This document shows positions 22,441 through 35,279 of a stretch of DNA of 64,000 nt, piece after piece. The stretch lies in the NCBI GenBank assembly GCA_020002185.1, contig CM034531.1, positions 82,169,360 to 82,233,359 on the forward strand. The letters are read 5' to 3'. Position numbers and translations under genes: made by a program. A model generated the notes under the pieces. The model saw only the letters and a list, made by a program, of their open reading frames with translations. It did no database searches and was not told the origin of the DNA. Source of the DNA: Paraescarpia echinospica (taxonomy: Eukaryota > Annelida > Polychaeta > Sabellida > Siboglinidae). Positions within the stretch are counted from its first letter, which is position 1. Each line of letters begins with the position of its first letter.

Positions 22441-23458
22441 ATGTGTTTGAAAACCCTGAAAACAATATTTAAATATCTGTATAAATAAAAAAGTTATGAA
22501 ATTTTAAAGCTTTTTTAAAGTTTTTCCGTCTTAAAATCGCAATATCTTGATATATTAAAGATATCTTAATAAAATAAACAGTTATGTGATCCTTAACCTA
22601 TTACCTTTAATTTAAGCCCATTCTCAATGTTTTAGCATGATATTTATTTTGTTGTTGAAGTGCCTACTGCTTGGTATAGCACACCGAATTGTTCAAATTC
22701 TAGTACTAATTAAATGCCTTGAGAAGGTTTTTTCGCGTTCCAAAAGATGCCAAGAGGTACATATAATTAAGCATGGTTGTGCCATAATTCCTGTTGACAT
22801 TCATGATATTTAATAACTGATGAAATAAATCGAAGAATTCACTCGCTCGATCAACGCACCCTACTAGTACTATATATATATATAGTCTGTAGGCCTATAT
22901 ATATATATACATTCATATATATAGATGTATGTATATATATAGGTCATTCTCCCAATTCGGTACATATTGTTAAATTATTTTCACATTTTTCAAACTACAG
23001 CAATAATAGAAATAAACTTATTTATTTCATCAAACAGCATTGGAATACATATTTTTCAAATGTGCAGGCTTACAATGTCTGCATTGTGGAGTAAGTTAAT
23101 GTGGAGGTGCACATGCCGCAAATGCATCTGTCAACTCTGTTACTGACACCTGAGCACCTAGTGTGGTATATATTGTCTTACATCATTCATTACGATATCA
23201 CTAATGTAATAATTGTGTGTCACATGTCCATGCAGTAACACTTCATAACAAATTAGATCAATATATTTTGCTTAATAAGTTTACATGTGCACTGCTTTTT
23301 AGTGCACGTGCATTCTTGGAAGCACCTATCGCATCGTGATTCAATGTGACCCTGCCGAGCTGTATATAAGCACTATATTTCAGTGCTCAGAAACGTGACA
23401 CTACAATACACATATGGATATATGGCAACAATTGTTATACATGTCTTACTTGAATATG
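22441..23458. other. AT-rich, nothing recognised apart from (TA)n palindromes
   Basis: 22868-22945 is a cluster of ATATAT tracts with local dyad symmetry. No exon or transposon protein is visible. Confidence 0.4.
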
Positions 23459-23820
23459 TTTATACATTATTAGTGATGGTAACAGAGTTAACAGTAACAG
23501 AGCTGTTGACTTGGCAGTAACAGAGTTGACATTAAAATAACACAATCGTAATCAATAGCTAAATAAGACATAATACCATGGACTGTTGCAATCTAGTGCA
23601 GTTATATATATATAGTGCACAAAATCATACAACATAACTGCTAATCGAGTGTTTATACATTGGTAGTAGCGGCAACAGAGTTGACTTAATTGGCAGTAAC
23701 AGAGTTGACACAAAAATAATACAAGTGTAAACAATGGTTACACTAAACATATAATACTATGGATTGTTGTAATCTAGTGCAGCTATAACTAGAGCGCACA
23801 GTCATACACCATCATTGCTA
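23459..23820. repeat. Two copies of a 179-bp tandem repeat
   Basis: GGCAGTAACAGAGTTGACA (about 23513 and 23692) and the block CCATGGACTGTTGCAATCTA / CTATGGATTGTTGTAATCTA (about 23577 and 23756) each recur 179 bp apart. Confidence 0.8.
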
Positions 23821-24019
23821 TCACATTATGACTATATAGGTAGCACAGATTATGAAATATTGTAACCCTAAACATGCACCATAGCACAAACAAGAGTAGT
23901 TGTCTATGCAGCCGTCCTTATTCTCAGAGTCAAGCAGAGAATAAATACTGCTGAATGAGCTCCCAGAGATGTGGCAGAACCTGGTCGTGCCTACTCCCAA
24001 TTTTCACTGGTTCAGGGAT

Positions 24020-25380
24020 GAGACAAGGACATCTTCAACTGTGTACCATCAAACATCATCCCAATGCTGTGGCCAGTAAAACCGGTTCACACACACGCAG
24101 TTCTTGCATTTGACTTCAATATCCACGTCCTCGATTTCAGTGACAATGCCATGATAGATGTTTCCCTGATACCTCACAACGCATCATTTCCCCTGAAGTT
24201 CATCAAGTTCTTCAAGTTGTACCACTGGCACTAAGTTGGGATGCAGTGACAGCTGTGTAACAGCAGCAGGCTTCGCAGGACTGGTCTGTTGTACTTGTGT
24301 GAGAAGTTGTACATCAGCAGCAGGCAGCGCAGGAGGAACCAGTTGGAAACTGGCTGCACTCTGGTAGGGAAGGTAAATTCCTTGACGTCGTAGCACATGC
24401 AATTCAGTGCTTCAGGGTTGTTGCAACAACAGCTGACATCGCGATATTTGATCGTGCCACGAACCAGTGTGATGACAGCTTCATGGTTCCTTGCACTGCT
24501 GGTACGTTCTCAGGGATGGCTGCTTCTTCCACTTGATCTGCGTCTACGAAGAAGAGGTGGATCGATGTTTCCGGGATCAGTGCCCTGTATAGCTGGACTG
24601 CGTCAGGGATGTCATGCCCTAGGCTGATTAATCTGTCGGCCTTTCGCTTGATGGCGCCTCCGATGCCATCCGAGGCCCCCTTTCCGTGACTTGCCTCCCA
24701 GAAGTTCCATGCCCCTGCTTGGTAGTCCATGTCGAAAATCTTTGTGCTGAACAGCAAGAAATTGACCTTCTGTCTGTACTGGGACGTCGGACCATCACTA
24801 AAGAAATGTAGGATTTCGATGTCTGGAAGACTCACTTGCATGTAATCAAACAGTGGCGCAAGGTATGTCCAAATTGCAGTCGGGTCATGTCGTTTGGACG
24901 TGGACAGTGTGCAGAATGGGATCGGTTGATCTACATCTCTTACGTACAGGACGCCTGCGTGTAGTGTCACTCGCTTGTGTGATCCACCGAAGTAGACATA
25001 CTGAATCTCACTTCCGAACTTACAACATAAGTTCTCAAAAAAGTCTTCGTGAATTATACGTTCAAAATCTAGTGCCTGATCGTGTATACGTGCCGTCTAA
25101 ACTTGCTTATGCTATTTTGGAATCGCTCTATCAGAGTTTGCGTTGTTGCTGTTTCTTCCACTTTCTTGGTGACATTGAACGTGCGTTCATTGTCAAGAGA
25201 GTCAGCAACAGTTCGCCACTGGGTGTAGCTTACCTTCTTGATCAAACCGGTTGACATCTGAAATAGCGTATTTACAAGTCTGGCATTCACCGTACATGCT
25301 TTCAACGCCGGATCACAGCTGATGCTGTCAACTAATTGCTCTATGTTTGTTGTTTCCAGAATGTCCCCTGGTAGAGCTTA
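24020..25380 (-). pseudogene. Broken gene of an unnamed transposase-like family
   Basis: From 25380 downward the minus strand reads a CDP-x-x-x-xC block, then IKKVSYTQWRTV and FRRHVYTIRHQ. After a frameshift near 25080 come HEDFFENLCCKFGSEIQYVY, FGGSHKRVTLHAGVLY, HFFSDGPTSQYRQKVNFLLF, then WNFWEASHGKGASDGIGG and AIKRKAD (24404-24970). After a second frame change near 24400 the C-terminal domain reads PVVQLEELDELQGK, stop, CVVRYQGNIYHGIV and NRFYWPQ. At least two internal TGA codons stand where tryptophan would fit. I recall similar uncharacterised proteins from molluscs, cnidarians and fish. Asp in SDGP and Asp/Glu around the HGKG block are compatible with an RNase H-fold transposase, but that is inference. 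Confidence 0.65.
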
Positions 25381-26635
25381 TTTATCATTACGTATCTGCA
25401 AGCGTCTATGGAACAAGATCGCCTCAGTGACTTAGCTCTTTTCAGAGACGGCGACAGGAACATAAATAAACGTGAAGCAAGCGATTGATAAGTTTACAAA
25501 AATCAAAGCATAAAAGGCGGCATTTTGTGCAAATACTTATTTTGCGTTCATTGTTTCTTATTTTGTGCTTCATTTCTGGTTTTACAATGCATGAACGGTT
25601 CGCATTTCGTATTGACATTTTATGTTTAGCACTCTGGCGCCGACAACCCTCTATACGCTGCTGGTGGTAGCTGTGTGCATAATTTGACATAACAATCGCC
25701 CACTTGCTACTGTGCGATTCGTTGTGGTCATTAAACGAAACAACTGGAGTAGACGACGTGGGCCACCTCCGGTTCCAACATGTGTAGGCCTAATGTGAAC
25801 GCAACAACGTGTCTGAACCGCTTTATAGCTAAAGTGCTTGGTAAGCATCTACCATGCGCGTTAAGTAAACAGGTTCAGAGACTCAACATACCTCGTTGCG
25901 TTGACACTGTAACGGATTGAACCGGAGTAGTCCCGCGTCTACTAATGTGGTGGTTTCGTTTAATGATCGCAACGAGTCGCACAGTTGCAAGTAGGCGGGT
26001 TTTAATTATGGCAAATGATGCACATAGCTACCACATATAGGGCATGACATATCGTTTTGATCTGCTTATAGAAGACAGTACCGTTACTTCTCCAAGTTTA
26101 TCATATATCGGGACTGCATAGGCCCTATCTGTCGGTTATAAAGTCGTCGACTGAGAGAGCGGGGTATTTAGAGAACGCCATCCCGTCGTCGCCGTTCTCG
26201 AAATGATTTTGACACGGACGACTTAGTCAAAGATATTGCATCGCAATGACCGTATCCCGAGATGTTAAGGAAAACATCGACCGCACCAGCTGACCTGGTC
26301 GCTCCATGATCACGACCTGTCGCCCTTTCTTGGATACCATTAACACCCGATTGGGGAGGAAACCAATGCCAATGGTCACCGGCCGCAACATCGGGCTTTA
26401 ATCACGTCATATTTGGTGCGATTTGGCACTAATAATAACCTGCTTTGTTTTCACACTAGCCACTTGAACCGGAGTAAAACTAAACCGGGCAAACAGTCTC
26501 GTGCATGGAGGTGGATTAGTTTAAATCCGTCTAAATCACTCATCCGGTTTATATTTTGCAGTGTGAACGCTCTTGGTTCGAAACCGGTTACGCGCACCGG
26601 ATTAAAACTGCTAGAATGTTTAATTCACAGAGAAA
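25381..26635. other. Unassigned
   Basis: No protein is recognised. Words such as TTGAACCGGAGTA (about 25916 and 26465) and ACCGGATTAAAACTGC (26596) recur, suggesting remnants of a short transposon. Confidence 0.35.
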
Positions 26636-26740
26636 CAGAGAAGTCGAGATGGTGTTCGATTGGACAGGTCTGCCAGGGAGTAAAATGTAAAGCGCTTTTG
26701 CGCAGTCTCGAGGACTGGATACTGCGCTATATAAAAACTT
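26636..26740 (+). repeat. Dispersed-repeat tail motif (AAGCGCTTTTGCG to GCGCTATATAAA)
   Basis: The pair AAAGCGCTTTTGCGCAGTCT and ACTGCGCTATATAAA matches a tail motif I know from short interspersed repeats in many animal genomes. Family not assignable. Confidence 0.35.
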
Positions 26741-27268
26741 TGGGCTGTATGCCAAAAATGGACAATACAAAAACAATACAATTATGTTGCCGTATGCATG
26801 TCCGTCAGTCCGCCTGTTCGGCTGGTTTTGTATGTTTGCCAGAACTAGAATTTTAAATGAGTATTTAGTTAATTGAGAGTTAATTGATAATTTGTCAATT
26901 AAATAAAAGTGACATGTTTAGGTAAATTTAATTAATTAAATTCAACTAAGCAAGACTTTGTGGAAATAATAATGAATTGTTATATTTGAAATCAATTTAG
27001 TACAGTATACAATGGCAGACATGGGACAATTAACTTAAAAATAATATAATAGCATTGAAACCTATAGCAATGTGTGTAAAACAGTGTGTGAGTTTGAAAT
27101 CACTACAGTATGCTATCAAATGACTGCAAGGTATTGATTTGTGAGAGTTAAGGTATAGTTGACAAGCCTGGGACACTGTCTAGCCCATTACATAAATCTG
27201 GGGAATAGTCTGGCTGTCCTCTCCCAGTCACCTCCTGTTTTGATTAATCATGATAACATCAAAAGAAT
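26741..27268. other. AT-rich, nothing recognised
   Basis: No ORF or repeat structure that I can support. Confidence 0.4.
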
Positions 27269-27478
27269 GTGAGTAGGGAGTCTGGTGCCGGTTTAACCAT
27301 TCAAGATGTCACTTGATATATCTACATGCACAACCATTCAAAGTTATAATACAGTAACTAGAAGAAGGGGAGTGGGGAGTTTGGTGTTGGCTTAACCAAT
27401 CAAGATGTCACCTGATATATCTACATGCACAACCCATGTGTAATGCATACATTCGATGTTATAATACAGTAACTAGCA
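27269..27478. repeat. Tandem duplication, two copies of about 101 bp
   Basis: GGGAGTCTGGTGCCGGTTTA at about 27275 and GGGGAGTTTGGTGTTGGCTTA about 101 bp later are each followed by CAAGATGTCACxTGATATAT, CTACATGCACAACC and GTTATAATACAGTAACTAG. The second copy has about 20 extra bases. Confidence 0.8.
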
Positions 27479-27830
27479 TACATTAGATTTAACAAAACTA
27501 ATCTCGATTAAAACATACTTTCTATATCATTCAAACAACTACTGGTAGTGATCATCTTCCAAAACCTAACTAATCCCCGTCTACCACCATCTGGCCAGAC
27601 ACGCTTCCTTGAGGTCCACATACAGTTACATCTACATCTTCCCATTTTCCTAGTAATCAGTAATCAAAGTCACTACTAAGTAACTATAGCCAAACATGTA
27701 AATCAGTTTATATTTAAGGATGCACAATTCTCTTTCCCACATCATGGTACAATTATACATCGAAAGTATTGCTTTATAATGTATCAGTGCAAAGGCAAAC
27801 AACCTTCTGAGTCGCAGCGTTGCCAGCCGC

Positions 27831-29070
27831 ATGGGCCTCATTCTCAAAGTGGACAAGTTTGAGGAGGCATTCGACGACATAGGGTGTCTCAAGACTGAAC
27901 CAGTAAGAATCGTGCAGCGGGATGGAGCTGAGCCGTATGCACTGAGAGTAGCCAGGCGCGTGCCAATACCACTCCAAGGTGAAGGAGGACTGGACCGTTT
28001 GCAAGCAGCAGGGGTTATTGTGCCCATCACAAAGCCAACGTCGTGGTGTGCAGTCATGAAGACATCAGGAAAAGTCCGCATCTGCGTTGATTTAAAGAAC
28101 CTCAATCAAGAGGTGAAGCGAGAAACCTTTATCCTGCCGACAATAGATGACGTCACTTCAAAGCTGACCGGTGCGACAGTATTCACCTCTATTGACGCCG
28201 CCAGTGGTTTCTGTCAAATACCACTACACGAAGACAGTCAAGAGCTGACAACATTCATCACACCATCTTCCCGCTACTGCTTTCGTCGGCTGCCATTCAG
28301 TACGTACCACGTCAGCGCCAGAAATCTTTATGCGGAAGATGTATCAGTTGTTCGAAGGGGTGGAAGGCGTGTTCTGTTATATGGATGGTGTCCTGGTCTC
28401 TGGGAAGGACCAGGAGGAGCACAACCGTCGCCTAGAGACTGTCATAAAAATTGTCGAGATGTCCGGTCTCAGACTGAATAAAGACAAGTGTCTGTTCAAA
28501 CAAACTGAACTCAAGTTCTTGGGTCACAGATTCACCGCCGAAGGAATCGTCGCATATCCAGAAAAGGTCACTGCCATTCTAGACATGCCAGCACCAACAA
28601 CAGTGCCACTGTTGCGACAAGTCATGGGAATGGTCCATTTTCTAAGTTCATACCTACCAGACCTACACAGCGTCACCCGTCCTCTGAACGACCTACTGAA
28701 AGACGACACGGTTTGGCCATGGGGACCTGCTCAGAAAGAAGCATTTGTCAAGATGAAGACGTTGCTGTCATCGACACCAATCCTGGCGTACTACGACACG
28801 ACTAAGTCAACCTGTGTGAGTGCCGATGCCAGTTCATACGACATCGGAGGAGTGCTCATGCAAGATCACGGTGGAGGGAGGATGTTGCCGGTGGCGTTCT
28901 GCTCGAGAATATTAACCCGCCGAGCAGCAGTACGCACAAGTAGAACAAAATGCTTAGCGAATGTGTGGGCATGCGATAAATTTGACAGACTCATCTGTGG
29001 TCTAGAAGAATTTACACTGCTCACAGACCACAAGCCACTTGTGCCGCTAACCTCGACAGGACACCATTAA
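27831..29070 (+). pseudogene. Gypsy reverse transcriptase and RNase H, inactive
   Basis: RT blocks include VRICVDLKNLNQEVKRE (28075) and FTSIDAASGFCQIPL (28180), with a frameshift near 28310. After it come the catalytic motif, GLRLNKDKCLF and LGHRFTAEGI. The motif is YMDG instead of Y/F-x-DD (28378-28389), so the second catalytic aspartate is gone. RNase H carries SADASSYDIGGVLMQD (28820) and LLTDHKPLVPL (29018), then stops. Confidence 0.85.
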
Positions 29071-29154
29071 GATGTCAGCGACTACTAATGCGGATGATGC
29101 GATACAAGGCCAAAGCGGAATATTCTCCAGGGAAGGACCTTGTTGTTGCTAATT

Positions 29155-29245
29155 AGTTGAATTAGCACTGTCTCTTCATCCACCCGATCAGTTGTATTAG
29201 CATTGCTTCTTCATCCATGCGATCAGCTTTATTAGCACATAGTGA
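29155..29245. repeat. About 37-bp tandem repeat inserted between RNase H and integrase
   Basis: ATTAGCACTG, then TCTTCATCCACCCGATCAG, recurs about 37 bp later as ATTAGCATTGCTTCTTCATC and a third start ATTAGCACA follows. It is not part of the Gypsy coding sequence. Confidence 0.7.
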
Positions 29246-29269
29246 TCCACGTTCTAGGTTCACTTTCTA

Positions 29270-30149
29270 GTGGGTACCTGTGACCACTGCCAAGTTCAGA
29301 AACCGAGTCAACAGAGGGAGCCACTGATGACAACTCCTCTGCCCAGAGGACCATTGCAGAGAATAGCGGTAGACCAATGTTTGTCTCAAGGAAAGAACTA
29401 CGTGGTAGTAGTAGACTATTATTCTAGGTGGATAGAGATTACTGCACCTCGGTACCACGACATCTGCATCGTGCATTGCGAAGTTGAAGGACATCCCAAC
29501 TGAGCTGGTGTCTGATAACGCGCCCCAGTTTTCGTCTGCAGAGTTCAAGTCATTTGCAGAACTGTATGGGTTAACACATGTGATGTCGAGTCAATGGAGA
29601 AGCCGAGCGAGCTGTGCAAACGGCCAAAAGGATTGTCAAACAGGATGATCCTTGGCTGGGCCTGATGGTCTACAGAGACTCCGTGATCGCCGCCACTGGA
29701 TGCAGTCCGGCATAATTGATATGGGCCGTCATATCCGTACGACCCTGCCAACCATACCATCTGCACTCAGGTCAAAATGGCCCAACCCAGACCTGGTGCA
29801 TCAGAAGGATTTTGACACTAAACTGTCATATCGGCGCAACTGTAACCGACACCATGGGGTACGCCCAAATGTCCCAGGGAATACAATAAGGGTCAGGACG
29901 GACATTGAGAAGAGTTGGACAAGTAAAGGTGCCATAACCGATGGAGTCGACATGCCACGGTCATACACAGTCCAGACCAAATCTGGCGTGTATCATCGAA
30001 ATAGACGTCATTTGCGAGTTGTGCCGCTGTCACCAGGAGCACAGCCTAATGTTCTTCGAGCCCGGCCGAGAATCCTACTGGCGAGGCGCCATTGGACCAG
30101 TCTCCAGCATCCACCAGTCCAATGCTGCGTCTATCAAATAGGTCTATAA
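29270..30149 (+). pseudogene. Gypsy integrase, broken
   Basis: CDHCQVQKPSQQ (end of the zinc finger) leads to IAVDQCLSQGKNYVVVVDYY and YSRWIEI. A frameshift near 29500 precedes ELVSDNAPQFSSAEFKSF. The block that should hold the catalytic Glu is damaged near 29600. A C-terminal piece ending GVYHRNRRHLRVV reaches 30020. Many small indels. Confidence 0.75.
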
Positions 30150-30174
30150 TCAGACCTGTGCGACTTATTGAAGA

Positions 30175-30350
30175 GTAACGAAGAGTGACACTGTTCCCAC
30201 AGTGTGGTGTTAAAGAGGAAGAGTGACATTTTTACGTTAAAGGAGAGTGACATTCTTGTGTTAAAAGGAGAGTGAAATTTTTGTGTTAAAGGAGAGTGAT
30301 ATTGTTAAGAGAAGTGACATTTTGTGTTAATGAAGAGTGACAATGCTGGT
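30175..30350. repeat. About 30-bp tandem repeat in Gypsy 3' untranslated region
   Basis: Six or so copies of AAGGAGAGTGACATTxTTGT, then GTTAA. Confidence 0.8.
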
Positions 30351-30479
30351 TGGAGAAGAATTACACTGTATCATTGATTATTTCAATTATTATAACGCCA
30401 CTTGTTTGTTTGAATAGTGTCTTGATGATACATATGTGGCATGCAGGTTAAGTTCATTTTAATCCTGATGGGGGGGAGA

Positions 30480-30650
30480 TGTCATGAGTTGTCTATTGGT
30501 GTAGTATGTGATTGGTGCTACCACCTGGCGACCAGGGCAGTGGGTATTGCCGGTCGGTCATAATAAAGTGTTTTGTTATACGCTCATGTCTTTAAGTACT
30601 TGTCAGAGACTGTCGCAGAACAGAACAAACTGCATCATCGCCGAAGTGGT
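30480..30650 (+). repeat. LTR start of the decayed Gypsy
   Basis: TGTCATGAGTTG directly follows a GGGGGGGAGA purine tract, and an AATAAA signal lies at about 30562. The end is not determined; 30650 is only an approximate limit. Confidence 0.55.
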
Positions 30651-31329
30651 ATCGTTGCCGACGCGACAAGTACGGGCGAATATTGGTCGTTTCGGCGCCG
30701 TTGATTTATGAAATGTTTCGACTAGTAAATTAAGTATCCTCAAATTTCCGTGGTAAATTAGGCCTACTTAATTAATTAATTTTCAGAGTCGAAGCCTACA
30801 CGATTACCGTAAACTATGTTTCTTACTACATTTGTAATTATATATTTTGAATACACTCTTAGCAGACTCAAGGTGCTGCTGTATGATTAGTCTTAGTTAT
30901 ATTCAACAGCATTGACACATCTTCAAAAGCCTATGATAGCGATCAGTCAGACAACTGTTGAATAGCCGATTGTTGCATTAAATACACCGCACGACTCGTC
31001 CGCTATTTTATGTGTGAAAGATTTGGAATGATCGAACAACGGGCGATACGTCGCTCAGTATGGCATGACACACGCTGATTAAAAAAAATTGCCGTACGTA
31101 TAACGACCAATTTCTTCAACCACGTAAACAAACAGAACTACTTTTTATTAAACCGACTGCGAATATATTTTAACTATTCATTTAACATAAACGAATTTGA
31201 GAAAGCAGCTTCGATAAATAGATTGTTAATTAATTATACTTTGCGACATGAGCATGGAAATTTGTCGTTACGGCATATATAAACTTTTATCGAAACTAGA
31301 ACAACGAAATGTACCGAAATATATCTTAA

Positions 31330-32262
<933 letters not shown>

Positions 32263-32704
32263 AACATGTACTTATCGATGTATTTTTATATTTATTTGCA
32301 TACTTTTATTGATGTATTTTTATATATCGACATGATGATTGTCTAAAATAAATAAATTATTATATTACTATAGTTTATCATAGCTTTTTAGGTAATTAAT
32401 AATTGCATTGACACGGAGTGAAGAATTATTTCTAATTGCATAATTGCATATACATTTAATCAGTTTATATTAAAATAACGTTTTCGAGTTTTTAGCAAAG
32501 TTTGTAAATAATTTATGAGTTTATGCTTACCTTTGTTGTTAAACTACATTTGAACAATACGATCTACGTGAGCAGTTATTTGTATTATATTCACCGTATG
32601 TTGTATTTTGTTACAATACAATTGACTTGTTCTCCACATTTGTCATACATACAAATGCCAACTTATATAACGTGTTGCAAGAGTGCAGTTGTAGATAGTT
32701 CTGA

Positions 32705-32875
32705 GTATGTGTGTGTGTGTGTGAATGCGTGTGTCCACTTGTTCCTGTTATGTGTGCATGTGCGTGTGTCCACGTGTTTTTTTTATTAGATACATGTGTG
32801 CGTATGTCCACGTGTTTCTATTATATGTGTGCTTGTGTCTACGGGTTCCTGTTATATGCCTGCGTGTGCCGTGCC
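32705..32875. repeat. GT-rich minisatellite, about 4 copies of about 45 bp
   Basis: Units built on GTGTGTCCACGTGTTTxTxT, then ATTATATGTGTGC, lie directly inside the right arm of the inverted-repeat element. Confidence 0.7.
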
Positions 32876-33263
32876 TTACTGAGCGACCGACCGCTGTTTG
32901 ATCTTTTCAAATCCTTCTTGGAAGACACATAATATAGCTGACGAGTCGTGCGGTGTATTCAATGCAACAATCGGCTATAATTCAACAGTTGTCCGACTGA
33001 TCGCAATCACAGGCTTTTGAAGATGTGTCAATGCTGTTGAATATAACTAAGACTAATCATACAGCAGCACCGTGAGTCTGCTAAGCGTGTATTCATAATA
33101 TATAATTATAAATGTAGTAAGAAACTAGGTGACGTTAATTGTGTAGGCATCGACTCTATGAAAATAAATTAATTACGTATTTTACCACGAAAATTTGAGT
33201 GTAATTAATTTAGTAGTCGAAACCTTTCATAGAACAACGGCGCCGAAACGACCAATATATGCA

Positions 33264-33706
33264 TTTTCGAAGCTTTGGATTAGCTAATACGAATAATGAT
33301 TAAGCGACTGCAAATTTGAACGCTCTTCTGCAGCTCAACACCACTGATCTTCATAGTTCAGTTCATAAGCGAGCGCCACTTGTGTGGACGTTTCAATGGA
33401 CACGGGTAGGCCTATGGAATGTTATTTGCGCATTGATTTGTATCAAATTATTCAGCGCTGTAGGCTACGTAGAATATTTATTAATCCATGAGTAAAATCC
33501 TTTGTAACACCACATACGACTTTTTAATTATTTTTTCTTGTTTTCGCAGGGGGTGTCCGGGACCTTCCTCAGAGAGGATGGGGTCCATGGACATCCGGGC
33601 CCCCTGGATCCGCCACTGTATATATATACAACTGTATATATATACGTATGTAAAGCATATATATATATATGCTTTACATTTTTATGACTGCACATTTTGG
33701 GGAACA
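33264..33706. other. Unassigned, with a perfect AT palindrome
   Basis: No gene. 33648-33679 is a perfect 32-bp palindrome: ATGTAAAGC, seven AT dinucleotides, GCTTTACAT. Confidence 0.6.
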
Positions 33707-33893
33707 CCCCTTATCCCGACCCCTTATTTTATGTTGAAATGAATGCCTGCATTCTTCCGCTTAAAGAATAATGGATAAAGCTCTATTGCCTAGCGGCTAG
33801 AGCGTAACTCGCCACTGCATGTAGCAGTTTGAATAATTGGTTCACTGACACGGACACGTCGCTGCACTGATGTGGACGTAGGCGCTCGCAACC

Positions 33894-33940
33894 TTTAAAT
33901 ATAAATCGCCACAGAACTGTACGTTTTGCACCAATAACTG
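33894..33940 (+). promoter_or_regulatory. Candidate TATA box with first-exon donor (duplicated)
   Basis: TTTAAATATAAATCG is followed about 35 bp later by CAATAACTG and a canonical donor GTAAGTTAATT. The same module is kept in copy 2 (36805-36852). No acceptor or downstream exon is recognised, so this may be a transposon promoter or chance. Confidence 0.25.
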
Positions 33941-34119
33941 GTAAGTTAATTGTTATTGCATCGGTACCTACATATCTACTTGTTGTCAGACTTTAATGGG
34001 TTGACCGTAGCTACCTGCAGTGACCAGCAGGTAGGCCCGTGAAAGAGGAAGTATAATGCCAACCACGTACAGGTGTAACGTATACTGGACTTGAGAAACT
34101 GTTTACTTCTCGACTTGAA

Positions 34120-34527
34120 GGCTTTACGAATTCTTGTACTAACTTAAACCCATGCTAATGCTGTGTAAACAAAACTTGAACTTTATGGCATTCGTGGAAA
34201 TTGTATTAGTAGTTACTTGAATAATCATAGCCGATTTGTAAACATTGATTGCTACAGCTCAGACACACAAGGGATAACACGAGGAGTTCAACAAGAGGCT
34301 ATCCAGAACTTGGTCCGAAGCTGTTTATTCTGTGCAATGCAACGAACTGTATAAATTGCAATTGTGGTCCTCAATCGACAAATTGTGTCTTAATTAATAT
34401 AGCTAAGACCAATTACACGTTATTTTCTGGTCGTGCACAATTGTTTGATGTAAATATCAAGATAAAAAATACACATATATAAAGAGTAGAAGTTACACAA
34501 TTTCTAGGCGTGCTTATTAACGAATCA
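34120..34527 (+). pseudogene. LINE (L2-like) reverse transcriptase fragment, copy 1
   Basis: Plus strand: KLELYGIRGNCISSYLNNHS, then RFVNIDCYSS, DTQGITRGVQQ and, after a frame change, LGPKLFIL. QFLGVLINES follows near 34500 and the copy stops abruptly at the deletion junction 34527/34528. These are palm blocks 4-5 and the start of the thumb. Confidence 0.75.
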
Positions 34528-35275
34528 TGAAACTTGAGTGGTACAGAGCGAGAAAAACGAGGAGATCTTGTAATTACTCTTGCTAGACAATTTTGGACAT
34601 GCTGAAGTTTTGTGATATCCTTGCTAGCGATATTTTAAAGGAGAGAATTGCAATAGTCAAGTCTGTTGCTAATAAGTGTTGTTGCAATAGTTTTAGTAAA
34701 CCGGCGAATACGGTGAAGATCACGAATATGATAAAAACAGCAGCGACACGTTTGAGATACGTGTTGTCGGAAATTGAAGTTGCTATCAAAGATCACGCCT
34801 AGATTCCGCATATAGGTTGCTGGCGTGATATACTGATTCAAAATACGCGTATGGAAAAAACATCAAGTTTATTACGCTACATTGGAGTACCAGTAATGAT
34901 CAATTCAGTTTTATTTGCATTTAATTTCAACTTTCTGTCAGTCATCCAGTGGAAGATATCTTGAAGGCAATCACTAAGTTGCTTAAGGGAAAGATTTGTA
35001 TCCGGGGTAGCCAATGAAATGTAGATTTGTGTGTCATCAGCATAACAATGATGATCCAAGTTATGTCTTCGTATAATATAGGTTAAGTGTATGGTGTAAA
35101 GAGTAAAAAGCAAGGGCCCAGGAACAGAACCCGGGGGAACACCAAATAAAGTCGGCAGTGCAGCTGAAAAGCAGTTCCTAATCTTTATAGTTTGGTATCT
35201 ATCAGTTAGATATGAAGAAAACTAGCGTAGAGCTGTGCCAGATATTCTCCTTTCGAACTTTTCACAAATTTGTTT
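34528..35275 (-). pseudogene. LINE (L2-like) reverse transcriptase, 3'-deleted, copy 1
   Basis: The minus strand reads YQTIKIRNCFSAALPTLFGV, then PGPLLFTLYTIHLTY, LDHHCYADDTQIYISLATP, WMTDRKLKLNANKTELIITG, YMRNLGVIFDSNFNFRQHVS and TTLISNRLDYCNSLL. Catalytic YADD is intact. The C-terminus is missing because of the deletion at 34527/34528; the homologous copy at 43790-44772 retains it. Confidence 0.85.
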
Positions 35276-35279
35276 TGTA

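Larger units (their letters stand above)
27770..30650 (+). mobile_element. 5'-truncated, decayed Ty3/Gypsy with 3' LTR start
   Basis: The element begins inside the protease-RT connector (LLSRSVASRMGLILKVD) and runs through pol into a 3' untranslated region, a polypurine tract (GATGGGGGGGAGA) and the start of an LTR (TGTCATGAGTTG at 30480). No 5' LTR or gag is found, so neither the right LTR boundary nor the target duplication can be fixed. Confidence 0.8.

Noticed and set aside
26413..26856. 147-codon ORF
   Set aside because: It crosses a dispersed-repeat tail motif and shows no domain.
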